DNA of 64,000 nt. It comes from Clostridium formicaceticum (GTDB lineage Bacteria; Bacillota; Clostridia; Peptostreptococcales; Natronincolaceae). Each line of letters starts with the position of its first letter. The first letter of the stretch is position 1. Below, in pieces: positions 29,028-37,697 of the stretch. The DNA is taken from the NCBI RefSeq assembly GCF_001854185.1, contig NZ_CP017603.1:1798001-1862000 (forward strand), written 5' to 3'. A program made the position numbers and the translations under genes. The notes under the pieces were generated by a model. It did not search any database and was not told the DNA's origin. It saw only the letters and a program-made list of their open reading frames with translations.

Positions 29028-29336
29028 CTATCTTAGAAAACGTAGTGCTATAGGAGATAAGAAAGAAGCAATTACAATAGTCGTAACAACCCATATGAAG
29101 ATTTCTGTTTTTTTACTGACAGAAGAATTTGCCAAACGGTAATGAGAGATCAATAGGGAAATCACAGCGAAAACTTTAAAATAGCTTTGATAAGGTAAAA
29201 GAAAGGAGATATAAGATAAACCGATGCCGCTTAACCCGAGCGACATTAATAAAATAGGGGCTGTTCAGCACAAACTAGAAAGAATAGCACTTATAACAGC
29301 ACCTACACCTAATAATCGATTTTTTACTTCCTTCAT
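29028..29336 (-). CDS. MerT-like mercuric/metal transport protein with in-frame TGA, probable selenoprotein
   Basis: Read from the ATG at 29336, behind GGAAGGTG, the frame encodes 102 residues if TGA at 29267-29265 is read as selenocysteine (residue 24). The result aligns by eye along its length with MerT: SSLC-U-TAPILLMSLGLSGIG matches the MerT first helix, whose vicinal Cys pair receives Hg(II); then LLPYQSYFKVFAVISLLISHYRL matches the second helix and IFIWVVTTIVIASFLSPIALRF the third. The TGA replaces exactly the second Cys of that pair. The periplasmic-loop Cys pair of MerT is absent. A SECIS-like hairpin follows the TGA. The alternatives are a pseudogene, or a 72-residue product from the ATG at 29246. 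No merR, merP or merA is nearby. Confidence 0.72.
29224..29246 (-). promoter_or_regulatory. Bacterial SECIS-like hairpin
   Basis: On the minus strand AUGUCGCU and AGCGGCAU form an 8-bp stem (one G-U pair) with loop CGGGUUA. The loop begins 27 nt after the TGA and has G at its second position, within the published rules for bacterial SECIS elements (loop 16-37 nt after UGA, G among the first two loop bases). Confidence 0.6.
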
Positions 29337-29384
29337 TTCAACACCTTCCTTTATAGATATGCCTGTATACCTGAATTTCAATTT

Positions 29385-29442
29385 AGAGCAGACTCTTCAT
29401 CTGAGCCCCTGATGTTTCAACTTGCTGAAACAAGTTGACCCC
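29385..29442. repeat. Hairpin repeat upstream of the MerT-like gene
   Basis: CAACTTG and CAAGTTG form a hairpin inside a segment, CCCCTGATGTTT onward, that loosely matches 21437-21466. It lies in the untranslated region between the divergent MerT-like and DUF2325 genes. Confidence 0.45.
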
Positions 29443-29543
29443 TTAAAGTAAGTATACTGGTAATGTTCTAAATATATCATAAAATATTTATATTTTCAAA
29501 AAATATTTTTCATAATAAATACGATAAAAAATCTGATAAAGGA

Positions 29544-29601
29544 TTGACAGATGGTATAAAATAGAATATAATAATGATAATAATTATCATTATCGTTATC
29601 G
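29544..29601 (+). promoter_or_regulatory. Sigma-A promoter overlapped by a Fur box (iron regulon)
   Basis: TTGACA (29544-29549), 17 nt, TATAAT (29567-29572) is followed at once by the perfect palindrome AATGATAATAATTATCATT (29573-29591) and a further ATCGTTATCG. This matches the Fur consensus closely and covers the start of transcription. Confidence 0.85.
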
Positions 29602-29637
29602 TTTAAGGAAGCGAAGTTATGTGAAGGAGGTAAGCAA

Positions 29638-29943
29638 ATGACAGCTTTATTGATTGGAGCAGATCGACTTGGAAATATTCCAAATACCTTGATGGAGTAT
29701 GGAATAAGAGATTACATACATTGGACGGGGAGAAAAAAAGGCATGAGAAACTTTGAGATTCCCACAGAAACAGATATGATTATTGTTTTTTATGATTTCA
29801 TTGAACATAATATCACCAAAATTGTGAAGGAAAAAGCAAAACAAAATAATATTCCCTGCGTTTTCTCTAGAAGAGCATGTAGCGACCTTGTAAAACAATT
29901 AAATAATTGCAGTGGATGCAAATTATGTAGTCTGCAAAGTTAA
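29638..29943 (+). CDS. DUF2325 family protein
   Basis: A 101-residue small protein. It opens with TALLIGADRLGNIPNTL, a Rossmann-like beta strand and loop typical of DUF2325, has a central MIIVFYDFIEHN strand and ends with four Cys (ACSDL and CSGCKLC). Cys at the end could bind iron or an iron-sulfur cluster. The start follows AAGGAGG. It is the first gene behind a Fur-boxed promoter, so it should be induced on iron starvation. The biochemical role of the family is not known to me. Confidence 0.75.
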   Translation: MTALLIGADRLGNIPNTLMEYGIRDYIHWTGRKKGMRNFEIPTETDMIIVFYDFIEHNITKIVKEKAKQNNIPCVFSRRACSDLVKQLNNCSGCKLCSLQS

Positions 29944-29971
29944 GAAGCAGAAAAAAATTTCCACTTTAATT

Positions 29972-29992
29972 GAAAATGATAATCATTATATT
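29972..29992 (+). promoter_or_regulatory. Fur box upstream of the DUF3793 gene
   Basis: AATGATAATCATT (29975-29987) is a perfect palindrome within a longer GAAAATGATAATCATTATA match to the Fur consensus. Confidence 0.75.
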
Positions 29993-30078
29993 GAAACGAT
30001 TTATTTCACAAACATTCGTTTTGTTACATAAAATGCAATAGGATCAAAAATTTTTATCAGAATAAGTGGGGTGATAGG

Positions 30079-30678
30079 ATGGAAACCAACAAAAGCCACT
30101 GTTATTGTTTGAATAAAACCAATCAAGATACTTTTATGAAATGGATTGTAGAATTGCTGGCACCAGTATTGCTGGGGGCAAAACCATCAGAAATTATGAG
30201 TTTTCCTGAAAATGATAAGATGGGTATAGAGAGAAGAGAAAAAATAAAAAAGGTATTTGATAACAGCTCTAAAGTTTACTATAGGGAGTTTCAGACAGAT
30301 AAAGGCTGTAAAAAGATATTGTTTTATAATCTTGAAGTACTGGACAGTACACTGAAGGAATTTAAGAACATTAAATTTTTAAAGGAACAGGGCTACCCCT
30401 ATGAATATAATATAAATACCTATTTGGACTGCTTAATAAAGAAAATGGAAAATGGAGTAATGCCTCATGAAATTGGTGTTTTCTTAGGTTATCCACTAAA
30501 AGATGTAATAGGTTTTATAGGCCATCCCTCCTTAAAGTTAACAAAAGTAAAGGGGTGGAGGATTTATGGAGATCCTAGATTATCTGATGAAAAGTATATG
30601 AAAATATTAGCTGCAAAGGAAAAAGTTAAAAGACTACTTGAAATAAATCATCCACAGGAAATTATACAGTCTGCTTAA
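30079..30678 (+). CDS. DUF3793 family protein
   Basis: A 199-residue soluble protein. The conserved core PHEIGVFLGYPLKDVIGFIGH and the Cys-containing N-terminus (HCYCLNK) fit DUF3793, a clostridial family often found beside flavodoxin and FeoB genes. The start follows GGGGTGATAGG. A Fur box lies about 90 nt upstream and a flavodoxin gene follows, placing it in the iron-limitation response. No enzymatic motif is visible, so its role is unknown. Confidence 0.78.
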   Translation: METNKSHCYCLNKTNQDTFMKWIVELLAPVLLGAKPSEIMSFPENDKMGIERREKIKKVFDNSSKVYYREFQTDKGCKKILFYNLEVLDSTLKEFKNIKFLKEQGYPYEYNINTYLDCLIKKMENGVMPHEIGVFLGYPLKDVIGFIGHPSLKLTKVKGWRIYGDPRLSDEKYMKILAAKEKVKRLLEINHPQEIIQSA

Positions 30679-30756
30679 GTTTTAAAGGTCTCTACGAACT
30701 ATAAAAGTATAGGATGTGCTTATGCTAGAGGTTATTTAAGTAGTAGCAAGAATCAA

Positions 30757-30782
30757 ATAGATAGGTTTATTCTATCTTTTTA
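30757..30782 (+). terminator. Possible weak terminator after the DUF3793 gene
   Basis: AGATAG and CTATCT form a short stem followed by TTTTTAT. Confidence 0.35.
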
Positions 30783-30861
30783 TCTAAAACAATGAAGACT
30801 TGATTACGTCAATTTTCAAATGATAAAGTTTGTTTATATAATATAAGGAGGAGAGATTATC

Positions 30862-31293
30862 ATGAAAAAAGTTACAATTATCTACTGGAGTGCAACAGGA
30901 AATACAGAAATGATGGCTGAGGCAATTGCTGAGGGAGCAAAGGCTGATGGGGTAGAAGTAAAACTGACGGAAGTTGGTAAAGCCACGGTAGAGGATGTTT
31001 TCAGTGCAGATGTTGTTGCTTTAGGATGCCCTTCAATGGGAGCAGAAGTTCTAGAGGAGACAGAAATGGAACCTTTTGTTGCCTCTTTGGAAAAGCCAGA
31101 GATTCAAGGCAAACCTATGGGACTTTTTGGCTCCTATGATTGGGGCGATGGTGAGTGGATGCAAGACTGGGAAGTGAGAATGAAACAATATGGTGCCAAT
31201 CTTCTAGCGCCAGGATTAATCGTGAATTTAACCCCTGGAGACGAAGAACTGGAAAAATGCAGGGAGTTTGGAAGAAATTTAGTGAAAGAATAA
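30862..31293 (+). CDS. Flavodoxin
   Basis: A 143-residue FMN electron carrier. The phosphate-binding loop WSATGNTE lies at residues 9-16; the isoalloxazine loops are LGCPSMGAE (about 55-63) and FGSYDWGDGEW (about 89-99). Flavodoxins replace ferredoxin when iron is scarce, which fits its place between Fur-boxed DUF3793 and feoB genes. The start follows AAGGAGGAGAG. No Fur box is evident in its own 183-nt upstream region, so it may be read from the upstream promoter or from one I cannot see. Confidence 0.9.
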   Translation: MKKVTIIYWSATGNTEMMAEAIAEGAKADGVEVKLTEVGKATVEDVFSADVVALGCPSMGAEVLEETEMEPFVASLEKPEIQGKPMGLFGSYDWGDGEWMQDWEVRMKQYGANLLAPGLIVNLTPGDEELEKCREFGRNLVKE

Positions 31294-31340
31294 TAATAAG
31301 TCTTATTTCATGATAGAAAAGGAAACAGAGGAGGAAACAA

Positions 31341-31388
31341 AAAAGACTATTGAAGTTTTTGCTTCAATAGTCTTTTATCTTTTTTTGA
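31341..31388 (+). terminator. Terminator after the flavodoxin gene
   Basis: AAAAGACTATTGAAG and CTTCAATAGTCTTTT pair fully around TTTTTG, followed by ATCTTTTTTT. Confidence 0.85.
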
Positions 31389-31426
31389 AGAATCTTATTA
31401 CAATAATCTAAAAATTAACAAAAAAA

Positions 31427-31485
31427 TTGACAAATTTTTCATATAGCGTTAAAATTATATAAAGATAATGAAAATCAATATCATT
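31427..31485 (+). promoter_or_regulatory. feoB promoter and Fur box
   Basis: TTGACA (31427-31432), 17 nt, TAAAAT (31450-31455), then GATAATGAAAATCAATATC (31464-31482), which matches the 19-bp Fur consensus at 17 positions. Confidence 0.78.
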
Positions 31486-31541
31486 GAATTTCGACATAGC
31501 ATTATCAAATTTATAAGAATTAAGAAAAAGAGGTGAGTTGA

Positions 31542-33314
31542 GTGGGATGCCATGATACCAACGGCAGTTTAGTGTATTCAGCAACAGAAGAGGAATTAAA
31601 GATTTTGTTGATGGGAAACCCTAATGTAGGAAAAAGTGTCATTTTTTCTAAATTAACCGGTATGCAGGTGATGACGGCTAATTATGCAGGAACTACTGTT
31701 GATTATGCGCAGGGTAAAATAAACCATCAAGGGAAGAAAGGAATTTTGATAGATGTACCAGGAACTTATTCCCTTGAGGCCATGTCTCCTGCTGAGAAGG
31801 TTGCAGTGAGGATGCTGAAGGAAGGAGGAGCACAGGTTGTTATTTGTGTATTAGATGCCACCTATTTAGAACGAAGCATTCATTTTGCTTATCAAGTGAT
31901 GGAATATGAAGTTCCAGTTGTGTTTGTATTAAACCTATTGGACATTGCTGAAACCAAAAGTATTTTCATCGATATTAAGGCTTTGGAGAAGGAATTAAAT
32001 GCACCAGTTATATCTACAATTGCTACTAGAAACATTGGATTAAAGGAGGTTTTAAATAAAACCTGGGAGATTGCTCATCAAGAAAAAAATATAAAACCTT
32101 ATAAAGCCCTTACGCCAGAAGAAGGGTGGGAAAAAGCCTGCAGTATTGCTGAAAAAGTGCAGGTAAGCTCGGATAAGGCAGCACCTTCTCTATTGGATAA
32201 ATTTAGTGATTTATCTTTGAATTTTTTCCCTGGACTTCCAATTGCGGTTCTTGTTTTATTTACTTGTTTAGCGATTGTGGTAGGAGGAGGTAAGGCTTTA
32301 AGAGCCCTGATTCTACTGCCTGTTTTAAACAATTGGTATGTTCCTTTTATTTCAACGGTGGTGTCAAGAATACTTCCGGAAGGAATCCTTCTAAATGTGT
32401 TAATTGGAGAGTATGGTATGCTAATTAAAGGAATTGAATGGCCCTTTGCTTTGATTTTACCCTATGTAGTATTATTTTATGGAATTTTATCGGTTTTAGA
32501 GGATAGTGGATACCTACCACATTTAGGGGTAATTGTAGATGGCTTATTAAGCCGTATCGGTATTCAAGGGAGTAGTATTGTACCCTTTATCATGGGATAT
32601 GGTTGTGCTATACCAGCTATATTAGGTTCAAGAGCAGCTACCTCTCATAAGGAACGATTAATTATTTCAACCCTTGTAACACTGGCGGTTCCCTGCATTG
32701 CGCAAACCGGTGCATTTATTGCTCTTTTAGGAAATCATTCAATGCTGGCTATTGTGTTGGTTTATTTTATTTCCTTTGGCTTTATTCTTTTAGGGGGCGT
32801 CCTTTTAAACAAAACCTTAGAAGGAGAAGTAAGTCCCATGCTATTGGAAATACCTAGCTTACTCATGCCAAATGAACAAGCATTATTTAAAAAAATTTGG
32901 CTTAGGGTGCGTAGTTTCATGGTGGAGGCAGAACTTCCAATGATCTTAGCTGTAGGATTAGCTGCTGTTATCGTGGAAACAGGTATGCTAAATTCCATTG
33001 GCAAACTGGTTCAACCCTTGGTTGTTGGATGGTTGGGGTTGCCTCCTGAAGCTAGTATAGCCTTAATTCTAGGGATCATTAGAAGAGAGTTAGCGGTGCT
33101 TCCTTTGCTGGAGTTGAACTTAAGTACATTACAGATGGTGGTTGGTGCCGTGGTAGCTTTGTTTTACCTTCCTTGTCTATCTGTGTTTGGTGTTTTAGTA
33201 AAGGAATTTCATTTGAAAGTTGCAATGCTGATTAGTTTTCTCACCATTTTCACGGCAATTTTTGTAGGTGGATTGATTTATCAGAGTGTAAATCTCATAC
33301 TATCTTTACTTTAA
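31542..33314 (+). CDS. feoB: Ferrous iron transport protein B
   Basis: A 590-residue iron importer starting at GTG behind AAGAGGTGA. The N-terminal GTPase domain has G1 GNPNVGKS (near residue 25), G3 DVPGTYSLE and G4 NLLD. About eight membrane spans follow, including the gate motifs [15 protein letters not shown] with its Cys, [10 protein letters not shown] with a second Cys, and [14 protein letters not shown]. It is shorter than typical FeoB (about 660-770 residues), mostly by a reduced C-terminus and the region between gates. No feoA is adjacent. A Fur box controls it. A chemoreceptor gene starts 34 nt downstream with no terminator between, so they are likely co-transcribed. Confidence 0.87.
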   Translation: MGCHDTNGSLVYSATEEELKILLMGNPNVGKSVIFSKLTGMQVMTANYAGTTVDYAQGKINHQGKKGILIDVPGTYSLEAMSPAEKVAVRMLKEGGAQVVICVLDATYLERSIHFAYQVMEYEVPVVFVLNLLDIAETKSIFIDIKALEKELNAPVISTIATRNIGLKEVLNKTWEIAHQEKNIKPYKALTPEEGWEKACSIAEKVQVSSDKAAPSLLDKFSDLSLNFFPGLPIAVLVLFTCLAIVVGGGKALRALILLPVLNNWYVPFISTVVSRILPEGILLNVLIGEYGMLIKGIEWPFALILPYVVLFYGILSVLEDSGYLPHLGVIVDGLLSRIGIQGSSIVPFIMGYGCAIPAILGSRAATSHKERLIISTLVTLAVPCIAQTGAFIALLGNHSMLAIVLVYFISFGFILLGGVLLNKTLEGEVSPMLLEIPSLLMPNEQALFKKIWLRVRSFMVEAELPMILAVGLAAVIVETGMLNSIGKLVQPLVVGWLGLPPEASIALILGIIRRELAVLPLLELNLSTLQMVVGAVVALFYLPCLSVFGVLVKEFHLKVAMLISFLTIFTAIFVGGLIYQSVNLILSLL

Positions 33315-33348
33315 AAATAGGACTGTCAATAAAGGAGTGTACAAATCT

Positions 33349-34614
33349 ATGATGAAAAACTTAAAACTAAGAAATAAAATATTAGTAGTTTTTGTTGTTG
33401 TAAGCTTTTTTCCCTTGCTACTGATAGGTTTCCTTTCTTATAAAAATGTCAGCAATCTTAAAGAAATTATATTTAGTATTATAGGATTATTTCCTTTGTA
33501 TGGAATTGTTAGCGGCTTATATCTGTCAAAAGAAATAACCAATGGCTTAGAAGCTACAACGATACATGCAAAGCTAATTGCCAGTGGAGACTTCAGTATA
33601 GATGTGCCAGAGGAGTACTTGAGCATGAAGGATGAAATAGGGGACATGTCTAGAGGGATTGACGCAATGCAACAATCTATGAGAAATATATTTGTAAAAA
33701 TTGTACAAGCAAGTGAAGAACTAGAGATTTCTTCTGAAGAATTATCAAAGAGCTCTGAGGAAACAAGCCAATTGGTGAATAAAGTGACAACAGCTATTGA
33801 AGAAGTTGCTTCTGGATCAGATCATCAATTAGAGAAAACCAAAGAAAGTTCCAGTAATTTAGAAGAGATGGTAAGGGGAATTAAACAGGTAGCTGATACT
33901 TCATCAACTGTTCTAGCGTCTTCTAATCGTATGACAGAAAAGGCAGAGGAAGGAAATAGAGCGGTACATAGTGCTATTGAACAAATCAGCAATATTCATG
34001 CCAGTACCACTACAACAGCTGAAGCCATTCAAGCCTTGCAAAAGGATTCAGAGAAAATTAGAGATATTCTTCAGATCATATCCAATATATCAGATCAGAC
34101 CAACCTACTGGCTTTAAATGCTGCTATTGAAGCAGCGAGGGCAGGGGAAGCGGGAAAAGGCTTTGCTGTAGTGGCGGATGAAATAAGGAAACTTTCGGAA
34201 CAGACATTAAGAGCTACAGAAAAAATCAGTCAATTGGTAGGAAACATTGGTAAAAATACACAAGGAGCTGTTCAATCCATCAACACCAGTAAAGAGCGGG
34301 TAGAAATAGGAAAAAATGTAATAGAGGATGTGAATAAAGTGTTTATTGATATTCTAACTTCTGTAAAGGGTGTAACAAAGGAAATAAAAGATTTAGCCAG
34401 TGTGTCGGATGAAATGTCTATGGGGGCAAAGGAAGTCAGTAGTTCTGTAAATCAGCTGGAAACCATTGCTAAAGAATTGTCCTATAGCATGCAAAATATA
34501 GCTACATCTGCTCAAGATGAATTGAAACATATAAAGGGAATCAAAACTTCTTCAGAAAATCTAGCCCATATGGCAGAAGAGTTACAACAAATTGTACCGA
34601 AGTTTAAAGTATAA
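33349..34614 (+). CDS. Methyl-accepting chemotaxis protein without an external sensor domain
   Basis: A 421-residue chemoreceptor. The ATG at 33349 follows AAAGGAG; an upstream GTG touches that site and is rejected. Two membrane spans (about 10-30 and 38-58) are separated by only about eight residues, so there is almost no extracytoplasmic ligand-binding domain. A HAMP-like linker and a long coiled coil follow, with the conserved signalling tip [20 protein letters not shown] and [16 protein letters not shown]. It must sense through the membrane, a partner protein or cytoplasmic state. Its position right after Fur-controlled feoB suggests a link between chemotaxis and iron uptake, which is inference. 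Confidence 0.87.
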   Translation: MMKNLKLRNKILVVFVVVSFFPLLLIGFLSYKNVSNLKEIIFSIIGLFPLYGIVSGLYLSKEITNGLEATTIHAKLIASGDFSIDVPEEYLSMKDEIGDMSRGIDAMQQSMRNIFVKIVQASEELEISSEELSKSSEETSQLVNKVTTAIEEVASGSDHQLEKTKESSSNLEEMVRGIKQVADTSSTVLASSNRMTEKAEEGNRAVHSAIEQISNIHASTTTTAEAIQALQKDSEKIRDILQIISNISDQTNLLALNAAIEAARAGEAGKGFAVVADEIRKLSEQTLRATEKISQLVGNIGKNTQGAVQSINTSKERVEIGKNVIEDVNKVFIDILTSVKGVTKEIKDLASVSDEMSMGAKEVSSSVNQLETIAKELSYSMQNIATSAQDELKHIKGIKTSSENLAHMAEELQQIVPKFKV

Positions 34615-34657
34615 GCAAGGAGGCCTGGCCACAGCACCCCTTGCAGTGCTAAGAAAA

Positions 34658-34705
34658 ATAAAGAGGAATAGGATATATGTGTAATATATCCTATTCCTCT
34701 TATTA
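34658..34705. terminator. Bidirectional terminator
   Basis: AAGAGGAATAGGATATAT and ATATATCCTATTCCTCTT pair fully between the convergent chemoreceptor and dehydrogenase genes. Confidence 0.85.
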
Positions 34706-34731
34706 TTGTACCTTATAGCAGTTTGTATTAA

Positions 34732-35742
34732 TTATTTTGCTGAAGTAATATAATTACAAATTGCTTCTGTAATTGCTTCTGTTGTAGCAGTACCGCCAAT
34801 ATCTTGCGTAGTAGCTTTTCCTTCCTTTATGACAGCAGCTACAGCTTCACGAACAAGGGTTGCGGCGCTGGTTTCTCCAATATAATCCAGCATCATAGCT
34901 GCAGATAGGATACAGGCAGTAGGGTTAGCAATGTTTTTACCTGCAATTGTTGGCGCACTGCCGTGAACTGCTTCAAAGATGGCGATATCTTCACCGATAT
35001 TTGCTCCTGGTACTAAACCTAGTCCACCTACTAGTCCAGCTGCTAAGTCTGAGACAATATCTCCATAAAGGTTGGGTAAAACCAATACATCATAGTTTTC
35101 AGGATACATCACTAGTTGCATACACATGTTGTCTACGATTACTTCTTCGTATTCTATTTCTGGATATTTTTCAGCTACTTTTCTGATGGATTCTAAGAAT
35201 AACCCATCAGATATTTTCATAATATTGGCCTTATGAACAGCTGTGACTTTCTTTCTATTGTATTTTTTAGCATATTCAAAGGCATATTCTCCGATTTTTG
35301 TAGAAGCTTTTTCAGTGATTACTTTAATAGCCTCTGCAACCCCGTCTGTCACTAAATGCTCTATACCTTTATATAAATCCTCAGAATTCTCACGAACAAT
35401 GACTAAATCTACATTTTCAAAGGGGGTTTTAATCCCTGGGATTGTCTTAACAGGTCTTACGTTGGCATAGGTATTGTATTTCTGTCTTAACGTAACATTA
35501 ATACTTTTAAATCCTGTACCGATAGGTGTGGTGATGGGCCCTTTGAAGGCAATTTTATTTTTAGAGATGCTTTCTAAAAGTGCATCAGGAATAAATTTTC
35601 CAGTAGCTTTATAAGCTTCTTCTCCACCGTTGACAATTTCCCAATCGATAGCTACTTTTGTTGCAGCGATAACCTTTTGTACCGCTGATGTTACTTCTAA
35701 TCCAATACCGTCTCCTGGTATGAGTGTAATTGTGTGCTTCAT
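34732..35742 (-). CDS. NAD-type isocitrate/homoisocitrate dehydrogenase family protein
   Basis: A 336-residue beta-decarboxylating dehydrogenase. The N-terminal IPGDGIGLEV, the substrate loop ITTPIGTGFKSINVTLRQKYNTYANVRP (read in parts), the IVRENSEDLYKGIEH segment, the metal site LYGDIVSDLAAG and the cofactor loop EAVHGSAP..AGK.IANPTA are all present; the last favours NAD over NADP. The missing Leu-specific features argue against LeuB. It begins 3 nt after the aconitase stop and is the last gene of the synthase-aconitase-dehydrogenase operon, giving 2-oxoglutarate if the substrate is isocitrate, or 2-oxoadipate if it is homoisocitrate. Confidence 0.82.
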   Translation of the reverse strand: MKHTITLIPGDGIGLEVTSAVQKVIAATKVAIDWEIVNGGEEAYKATGKFIPDALLESISKNKIAFKGPITTPIGTGFKSINVTLRQKYNTYANVRPVKTIPGIKTPFENVDLVIVRENSEDLYKGIEHLVTDGVAEAIKVITEKASTKIGEYAFEYAKKYNRKKVTAVHKANIMKISDGLFLESIRKVAEKYPEIEYEEVIVDNMCMQLVMYPENYDVLVLPNLYGDIVSDLAAGLVGGLGLVPGANIGEDIAIFEAVHGSAPTIAGKNIANPTACILSAAMMLDYIGETSAATLVREAVAAVIKEGKATTQDIGGTATTEAITEAICNYITSAK

Positions 35743-35745
35743 CTT

Positions 35746-37671
35746 TTATTCCCCCAAGTTCATCTTAATATAGTTTAAATAGCCTCCAAGTAATAGAATA
35801 TCTATATCTCGTTGAGATCCTACAAACTTTGCTTTTATTGTGAGGTTTTTGGTTTTATTGTTAATTTCAATGATATCCTTGCTGATTAAAGCTGTTTTTA
35901 CATCCTTGATTTCTAATTCGTCCATTTCTCCTATAGATGCATAATCATTGGCATCAACAAACTCTAAAGGAATAATGCCGCTGTTGATGAGGTTAGCCTT
36001 ATGAATTCTAGCAAAGGATTTAGCTAAAATCGCCTTAATGCCTAGATAAAGGGGAACCAAGGCAGCGTGCTCTCTACTGGAACCTTGCCCATAGTTATCG
36101 CCACCAATAATAAAACCACCGCCATAAAGTTCACATTTCTCCCATAGCTTTTCATCTAACGCATGGAAGCAAAACTTTGAAAGGTGCGGAATATTAGAAC
36201 GATAAGGCAATAATTTGGCATTAGAAGGCATAATATCGTCGGTGGTAATATTATCTCCAGTTTTTAATACTACTTTACCTTCTAAACCATCCGTTAAGGC
36301 TTCCTTTGTAGGGAAGGGTTTGATATTTGGTCCCATCACTACAGTAGCATCTATGTTTTTCCCTCTGACAAAGTAATTGTCACTGATATCATAAGTAGTA
36401 GGTTCTTCTATGATAATATCTTCTCCTAAAGTGACAGGATCTTCAAAATATCCCTTTACAGCAGAGATAGCGGCAGTCTCAGGGCTGACTAAATAAACAT
36501 CTGCGCTTTTTGTGCCACTTCTACCACAAAAGTTTCTATTAAAGGTTCTTAAAGAAACACTATCTGTCTTAGGAGACTGCCCCATGCCAATACAGGGTCC
36601 ACAGCTGCATTCCAATATTCTAGCTCCGGCTGCAATAAAGGTGGATAGGGCACCATTGTCCGCCAGCATTTTTAGGATGGTGCTGGAGCCAGGAGAAATA
36701 CCTAAACTTACATCAGGGTGTACTTTTTTGCCCTTTAAAATAGCTGCTGCCTTCATTAAGTCCTTATAGGAGGAGTTGGTACAGCTACCAATTAAAACTT
36801 GATCTATTTTTAATCCCTTCACGGCGTCTACAGCATCTACATTATCAGGACTATGAGGCTTTGCTGTCAAGGTAGGGATGTTAGAAAGATCAATTTCTAT
36901 GATTTCATCATAAGTAGCATCTTCATCAGCTGCTAGAGGTTTCCAACTCTCTTCTCTACCATTGGCCTTTAAAAATGCTCGGGTAATTTCGTCACTAGGG
37001 AAGATAGAAGTGGTTGCTCCCAGCTCTGCTCCCATGTTGGTAATGGTGGCACGATCTGTTAAAGAAAGAGATTTTACACCTTCACCAGAGTATTCGATAA
37101 CCTTGCCAACGCCGCCCTTTACGGTTAGTTTTTTCAGTACATAGAGAATAACATCTTTAGCAGAAACCCAAGGATTCAGACTTCCTTTCAATTGGATATT
37201 GACTACCTTAGGAGCTTTTAAATAATATTTACCGCTGGCCATTCCAGCAGCTACATCTAAGCCTCCTGTACCAATAGCCAGCACCCCCATACCTCCACTG
37301 GTGGGGGTGTGACTATCTGAACCAATAAGTGTTTTGCCAGGAACAGAAAAGTTTTCTAAATGCAGCTGATGACAAATACCATTTCCTGGTTTAGAGAAAA
37401 TAACACCATACTTCTCAGCAACAGTTTTTATAAATTCATGATCATCGGCATTTTCAAAACCAGTTTGCAAAGTATTATGATCAATATAGGCTACAGATAA
37501 CTCTGTTTTGATTTCCTTGATACCCATAGCCTCTAGTTGAAGGTAGACCATTGTACCTGTAGAATCCTGTGTTAAGGTTTGATCTACTTTGATTGCTATT
37601 TCTTCTCCTGGGGTCAACGTTCCAGAAATTAAATGATCTTCTAGTATTTTATAAGTTAAATTTTTTCCCAT
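35746..37671 (-). CDS. Aconitase family hydratase
   Basis: A 641-residue iron-sulfur hydratase with both large (LeuC-like) and small swivel (LeuD-like) domains in one chain. The 4Fe-4S ligands are in IGSCTNSS and CGPCIGMGQ; GSDSHTPTSGG and NRNFCGRSGT surround the active site; GGDNYGQGSSREHAA is the swivel-domain signature with its catalytic Ser. The ATG at 37671 follows GAGGTG; a GTG three codons earlier overlaps that site. It lies between a homocitrate-synthase-like gene and an isocitrate-dehydrogenase-like gene, 3 nt before the latter. The substrate is citrate or homocitrate, set by what the synthase makes. Confidence 0.85.
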   Translation of the reverse strand: MGKNLTYKILEDHLISGTLTPGEEIAIKVDQTLTQDSTGTMVYLQLEAMGIKEIKTELSVAYIDHNTLQTGFENADDHEFIKTVAEKYGVIFSKPGNGICHQLHLENFSVPGKTLIGSDSHTPTSGGMGVLAIGTGGLDVAAGMASGKYYLKAPKVVNIQLKGSLNPWVSAKDVILYVLKKLTVKGGVGKVIEYSGEGVKSLSLTDRATITNMGAELGATTSIFPSDEITRAFLKANGREESWKPLAADEDATYDEIIEIDLSNIPTLTAKPHSPDNVDAVDAVKGLKIDQVLIGSCTNSSYKDLMKAAAILKGKKVHPDVSLGISPGSSTILKMLADNGALSTFIAAGARILECSCGPCIGMGQSPKTDSVSLRTFNRNFCGRSGTKSADVYLVSPETAAISAVKGYFEDPVTLGEDIIIEEPTTYDISDNYFVRGKNIDATVVMGPNIKPFPTKEALTDGLEGKVVLKTGDNITTDDIMPSNAKLLPYRSNIPHLSKFCFHALDEKLWEKCELYGGGFIIGGDNYGQGSSREHAALVPLYLGIKAILAKSFARIHKANLINSGIIPLEFVDANDYASIGEMDELEIKDVKTALISKDIIEINNKTKNLTIKAKFVGSQRDIDILLLGGYLNYIKMNLGE

Positions 37672-37697
37672 TGTAATCACCTCGTTAATTTTGTCAT

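Noticed and set aside
29028-29246. 72-residue MerT-like product starting at the ATG at 29246
   Set aside because: That ATG lies in the SECIS-like stem without a ribosome site, and the first helix of MerT would be lost; the upstream ATG at 29336 has a good ribosome site and homology runs through the TGA.
29224-29412. 62-residue plus-strand frame over the MerT-like gene
   Set aside because: It is antisense to a frame with clear MerT similarity and has no ribosome site.
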